Origin: Gymnorhina tibicen
Lineage: Eukaryota > Chordata > Aves > Passeriformes > Artamidae
DNA length: 64,000 nt
Assembly: GCA_013399875.1 (NCBI GenBank)
Contig: VXAZ01001670.1
Span: forward strand, 1,997,045 to 2,061,044
Direction: 5' to 3'
The notes under the pieces: generated by a model
Database searches by the model: none
What the model was told of the DNA's origin: nothing
Seen by the model: the letters and a program-made list of their open reading frames with translations, nothing else
Position numbers and translations under genes: made by a program
Part shown: one piece after another, positions 60,076 through 64,000 of the stretch
Layout: the number at the start of each line of letters is the position of its first letter
Numbering within the stretch: the stretch's first letter is position 1

Positions 60076-63000
60076 ATATGCAGTTCACCTTTGCCAGGGG
60101 AGGGGGCATAGAAGAGAGCAATGATAGTTCTTAAAAAAATAAATATATCCATTGTATCTTAGGATTCCTTTCTCCACCTTCCTCTCCCTTCTACCTGTGG
60201 TATTTTACAGCCCCCCAAATAAATCAGATACATTATATGGATGTATGTATGGTCTAGAAGGCCAACAGAAATGGAAAAAGCTCTAAGAACCTTTCGTTTT
60301 CTTCAAAAAAAGTTTACACAGAAGTTTTTATCCATTGACTTGGCACTGGAAATAACTAGGGAGAAATTTTTGTTGTCTGCCTAGTAATGGTGATTTCTCT
60401 CACTCTTGAGAGGGCCAGAAAGAAGAAGCACAGAATTTTGGTTCTGTCCAATAATAAATACATTCTTTCTTTATAAGGAAGAGATATCTTGACACCATCT
60501 GAATATTTCAGCTACTCCCTTCCACTGAGTGCTGGATGTTCCCCTGAAGGCTGGCTGGTTGTGCAAGAAGGTGATGGCTGCAAAGATAATCCTTGCTTGC
60601 ATGCTCATCTGAGCTCCCAGGCTAAACAGGATGCGTTTGCCAGCACATGAAGGAGAGTTGCTCAGTTGATTGGTTCTGATCCTGAAGTTTGTTGACTAGG
60701 TTGGAGCCAAGGCAGTAAAAGGCAGTCGGGTGCCAGAGGTAATTAGTACACCATTTTACACTCAGCTTCTTCTGGTTTGTCCATAAAGTATCTTAATATT
60801 ATGTTGTTCAGGTAGTTCTAGAAGAAAGGAGCCATGGCTGTCAACTGCCATGAATTAGAAAATAATTGCAAGGCAAAATAAAACAGTCTATCAAAGGAAT
60901 CATTCCCTCCATATGGTCACTTAGCAAGACCTGCCAAGTAAGTTTTCACCACTTAAGAGTCCTTCCAGAAAAAATGCATGTCTGTTTGTTTTTGAAAACC
61001 CAAGCTGCTCTAGATGCCAGTTTAAGCTACAGGCGTACCAAATTTCGTGCAGGTTGGATTTGAACCATATAGCTCATTTAGGACCCATCTAATTCCCTTC
61101 CCTAAAGAAAGCATAAGGTTATTACTTCTGCATTGGAAAAAAAGAAAAAGATTGTTTTTCTATTTGTCTTTTTATGAGCTGTGGTAAGGGATGTAAGATC
61201 ACTACCTTTGTGTCTGCAACAAACTGGTCTCTCCAGAGTAAAATTGTACATACTTTCTTCATGCTGTTTTACTTGAACTATTCCAAAACCTGTGAAAGCT
61301 GCTGTGTGGTCTCTATTCTTTTGGTGTAAAATATACTCCTGTGAAGCAGCACTGATCAGGGTAAGGGAAAGCCAGTACCATTCTTTGGAATCCACCAGTT
61401 CTGTTCCCTTGGATTAGTGCCTTATACAGAAGTTTCAGGAGCTAACATTTTGTTTTATGAATTTTTGGCTTTTCCTAAGAAATCTGAAGTTTTGGTTCTG
61501 GGGTAATCCTGAAAGTTCCTTTAAAAAAATTAAATTGTTTAAATAAGTTTCATTTCCTATTCTATACCTGTGAGGACTCTGTCTTTGAAAATACAGATTT
61601 CTACTTATTTGCCTGAAAATGGGAAATTTTAAGTACTTTTAAGCAGATTGATTTGGATTCTCAGGTGTAACTCTTCCTCTGTGAGACTCTGCTAGATACA
61701 CATGCATTTAAATCGCTGTGTATAAAAGCAAAACTTTCAGAGCCTTCATTTTCTTCATATACTTTGGCTTTTTGAAATCTCTGAAAATCTAGCTGCTTGC
61801 TAGCAAAGGTATGAGAAAGAGAGATGGGATTGGGCCCCCACGTACAGATAAAGTGAGTGCTGTCTGAAACATGGTGGGTAGATTTGCTGTCTGGTTTCCG
61901 AGTAAGAAACTGCCCATCACTGCAGTAAGGCTAATCTCCCTGTCCTTGTCTGGTCATAGTGATCAGTTTGCCCTCTACTTAATATAATAAGATATATAAT
62001 AAAAATGTATTAACAACTGTGAACCACCCTCATCCCCCTTCCAAAACCCCCTGGGATCCTCCAAGGTTAGAGGATGTGCGGTATACTCACCTCAAAGTAA
62101 ATTCACGTTCATTATCTTCACCTTTATTGCACACCTTGTCCTTGTCTGTTGCCTCTCTTGCAGCTGCTTTTTACTCCGGGCCTTGGTCTGTAGTCCCTGC
62201 CTGTGCAAGGTAGCTGTGTTGATATCACTGGCAAAATACTAATGGTGTAGTACCTGGTGGTCCCATTTATCTTCCAAAGATACCTTTCTGGTGAGCTTTG
62301 TGAGAACCACATCAGGCTGTGAACTTGTAAATATGTGTTCAGGGGGTCTGGGTTCATATGCTGTCTGTAAGTCCTCCAAGGCAGAGGCTCCATCACTGTT
62401 TCCAAGCAACGTGCCTACCTGCTGGTTATGGTAATGACAAGGCTTATAGCTTTTTTCCTAATTTTTTACTTTACCTAGACTTTCTTCCTGGACATCTCAT
62501 AACTCAAGCGGTAATTTCTTATTCAAAGAATGCCTCTCACACTAACACAGGTAATAGCGAGCGTTCAGTACTCCCAGGTTGTTCATTAGCACACAGTTCT
62601 GTATTGGTGTGAATAAGGAGGAAATGGAGAAGGGATTGCTCTGTTTGAAGTTGGAAATCATTGTGTTTAAAGAATAAGCATTGAAAGCCCGTAAGAAGAA
62701 GCCTTGTATTGAGAGACAATAGTGTGAATACATTTTTGTTGAGGCCCAAAAGTACCTATCCATAATATTAATATTTTCTGACAAAAAGATGGTGATGTGT
62801 GATTATATTACCTGCTGATTCTAGAAATATAAGAGAAATCTGAGTTAAGTTTATACAAGCTTTATTAGACTTAGGTCAGTTTTGAATGTAACTCGGTGTG
62901 ATTTAGCTGATCTGTACCTAGGAGAGTGTATTCAGCCTGGCAGCACAGGAAATGTCATAGGGCAGACAAAGCAGCAAATCAGACAGACCAAGACTCATCA

Positions 63001-64000
63001 GAACAGGGCTCCTTCACAAGAGCTAGAACTGGATGTGCAGTTTAATCAGTGTTGTGTCCTGTTTTATGTGATAAAGTTTTCCCTGAGTGTGAGCTGTGCT
63101 GGGCAGGCATCCTACTTGTTCCACAAGGCTTTATGGCTGTGCTGCCCTAGATGGGAGGTCAAGTGCTGCTGCAGTGGTGTGCCAGATCTGGTATCCTTTG
63201 CTAACCTGGTTCTTTGTCATTTATTGTGACTGACACAAAAACAGTTGAGAAGGTGCAAGGACTCCAGGCAGGTGGCAAGTTAAGGAACAGCTGGACTGTA
63301 AAGTTACATCTACTGAGACTGTATATGTAGAAATTGGCTTTTTGTGCAGGGGCTCAGCTGTTGGTCTCCACACCAACACAGGTCTAGATCTATCCTTAGA
63401 CCTGCCTTACATTTTTCAGTTGTGCCAAGCTCCTGGCATTAGTAACAACTGAGGTGAAGATTGCACTCATTATTTGTGTTTGGAAATACTACTTTGTCAT
63501 CTTCTCATTGCGGTGAATTGCCCCTTCTTCCTTTTATATTCTAGTTCTAGACTAGTGGAAATAACCTAACTCTTAGCTTTTCTTTTCCTGTTCTTTATTC
63601 CTCAGTATCTTCAGCAATTTGCTCTTCATGTCTTTCTTACTCGTAAGGGAAGATAGCAGAAACCTAGCTGGTCTGTCTTCTGTGGTAGCCTTTATACTTT
63701 TTCTTTTGTGTTCCCTGAAATGCGTGGCAAAACCACTTCATCCTTCAAATCTTGTGATCCACTTCCGTATTTTGATGCTTTTAGGAAAATAACTGGTTCC
63801 GATGTCAGTAAGAATCTTTATATTTATTAGTATTTATTTGTCTTACAATTTTATATTAAAAGCATATTTTAAAATTATTTTTTCCTAAAGTCATCTACTC
63901 TTGCTTCTGGCAAGTCTGTCACTGTGTGTCACCTTCTTTCTGCCACTTCTTTCAGTCTGGTGTGTTGTGCCTCAGCTCAGTCTTCACATAGATTTAGGTG
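60076..64000. other. Noncoding sequence to window end
   Basis: AT-rich single-copy DNA. The longest frame (62,882-63,229, 115 codons, plus) has no splice or domain evidence. No young transposon is recognised. Confidence 0.45.

Overview
The window looks like nuclear DNA from a bird. The evidence is the repeat content. There are several 5'-truncated CR1 LINEs ending in the typical avian CR1 tail, plus solitary LTRs of avian endogenous retrovirus type, one of which matches the TGTCCTGG/CCAGGACA-ended family I know from bird genomes. Older decayed amniote CR1/L3-like and SINE-like remnants also occur. The sequence is AT-rich, apart from one CpG island. There is no operon-like layout, no rRNA, no recognisable tRNA and no CRISPR array. 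I could not identify the species or chromosome.

Layout. Positions 1-10,300 are mostly single-copy noncoding DNA. At 10,303-10,394 an AATAAA signal is followed by an 18-base A run, one ambiguous base (N at 10,341) and a second A run. From about 10,600 to 11,480 there is a CpG island whose core (10,811-11,212) is six essentially identical 66-bp tandem copies plus a stub. Each unit carries a predicted G-quadruplex and a short hairpin. At 13,140-13,960 lies a very old CR1-type reverse transcriptase remnant. Positions 14,000-29,000 are noncoding with a few enhancer-like blocks. From 29,163 to 44,443 there is a cluster of young and middle-aged transposons: an antisense ERVL-type LTR, a fragment of the same family, a CR1, two related sense-strand LTRs, and a CR1 split by one of those LTRs. 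A further minus-strand CR1 (48,036-48,950) and two older plus-strand CR1s follow. The right end holds a conserved-looking block around 59,690-60,070.

Genes. No known protein can be named. The best protein-coding evidence is a pair of candidate minus-strand exons, 40,395-40,663 and 39,580-39,738. They have good splice signals and compatible phase, join into one reading frame, and end in a stop. Their composition is protein-like. If real, they are the 3' end of a host gene transcribed right to left, with the plus-strand CR1 and LTR copies to its right lying in its introns or flank. The CpG island may be a promoter and noncoding first exon of another transcript, with a splice donor at 11,345.

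Most other open frames are what chance gives in 64 kb. The TAATTA-rich and TGATTAAT-rich blocks (about 640-780, 19,000-19,330, 34,630-34,790, 49,720-49,800, 55,980-56,230 and 59,690-60,070) suggest a regulatory, gene-poor neighbourhood of a developmental gene. That is inference from sequence texture; no alignment was possible.
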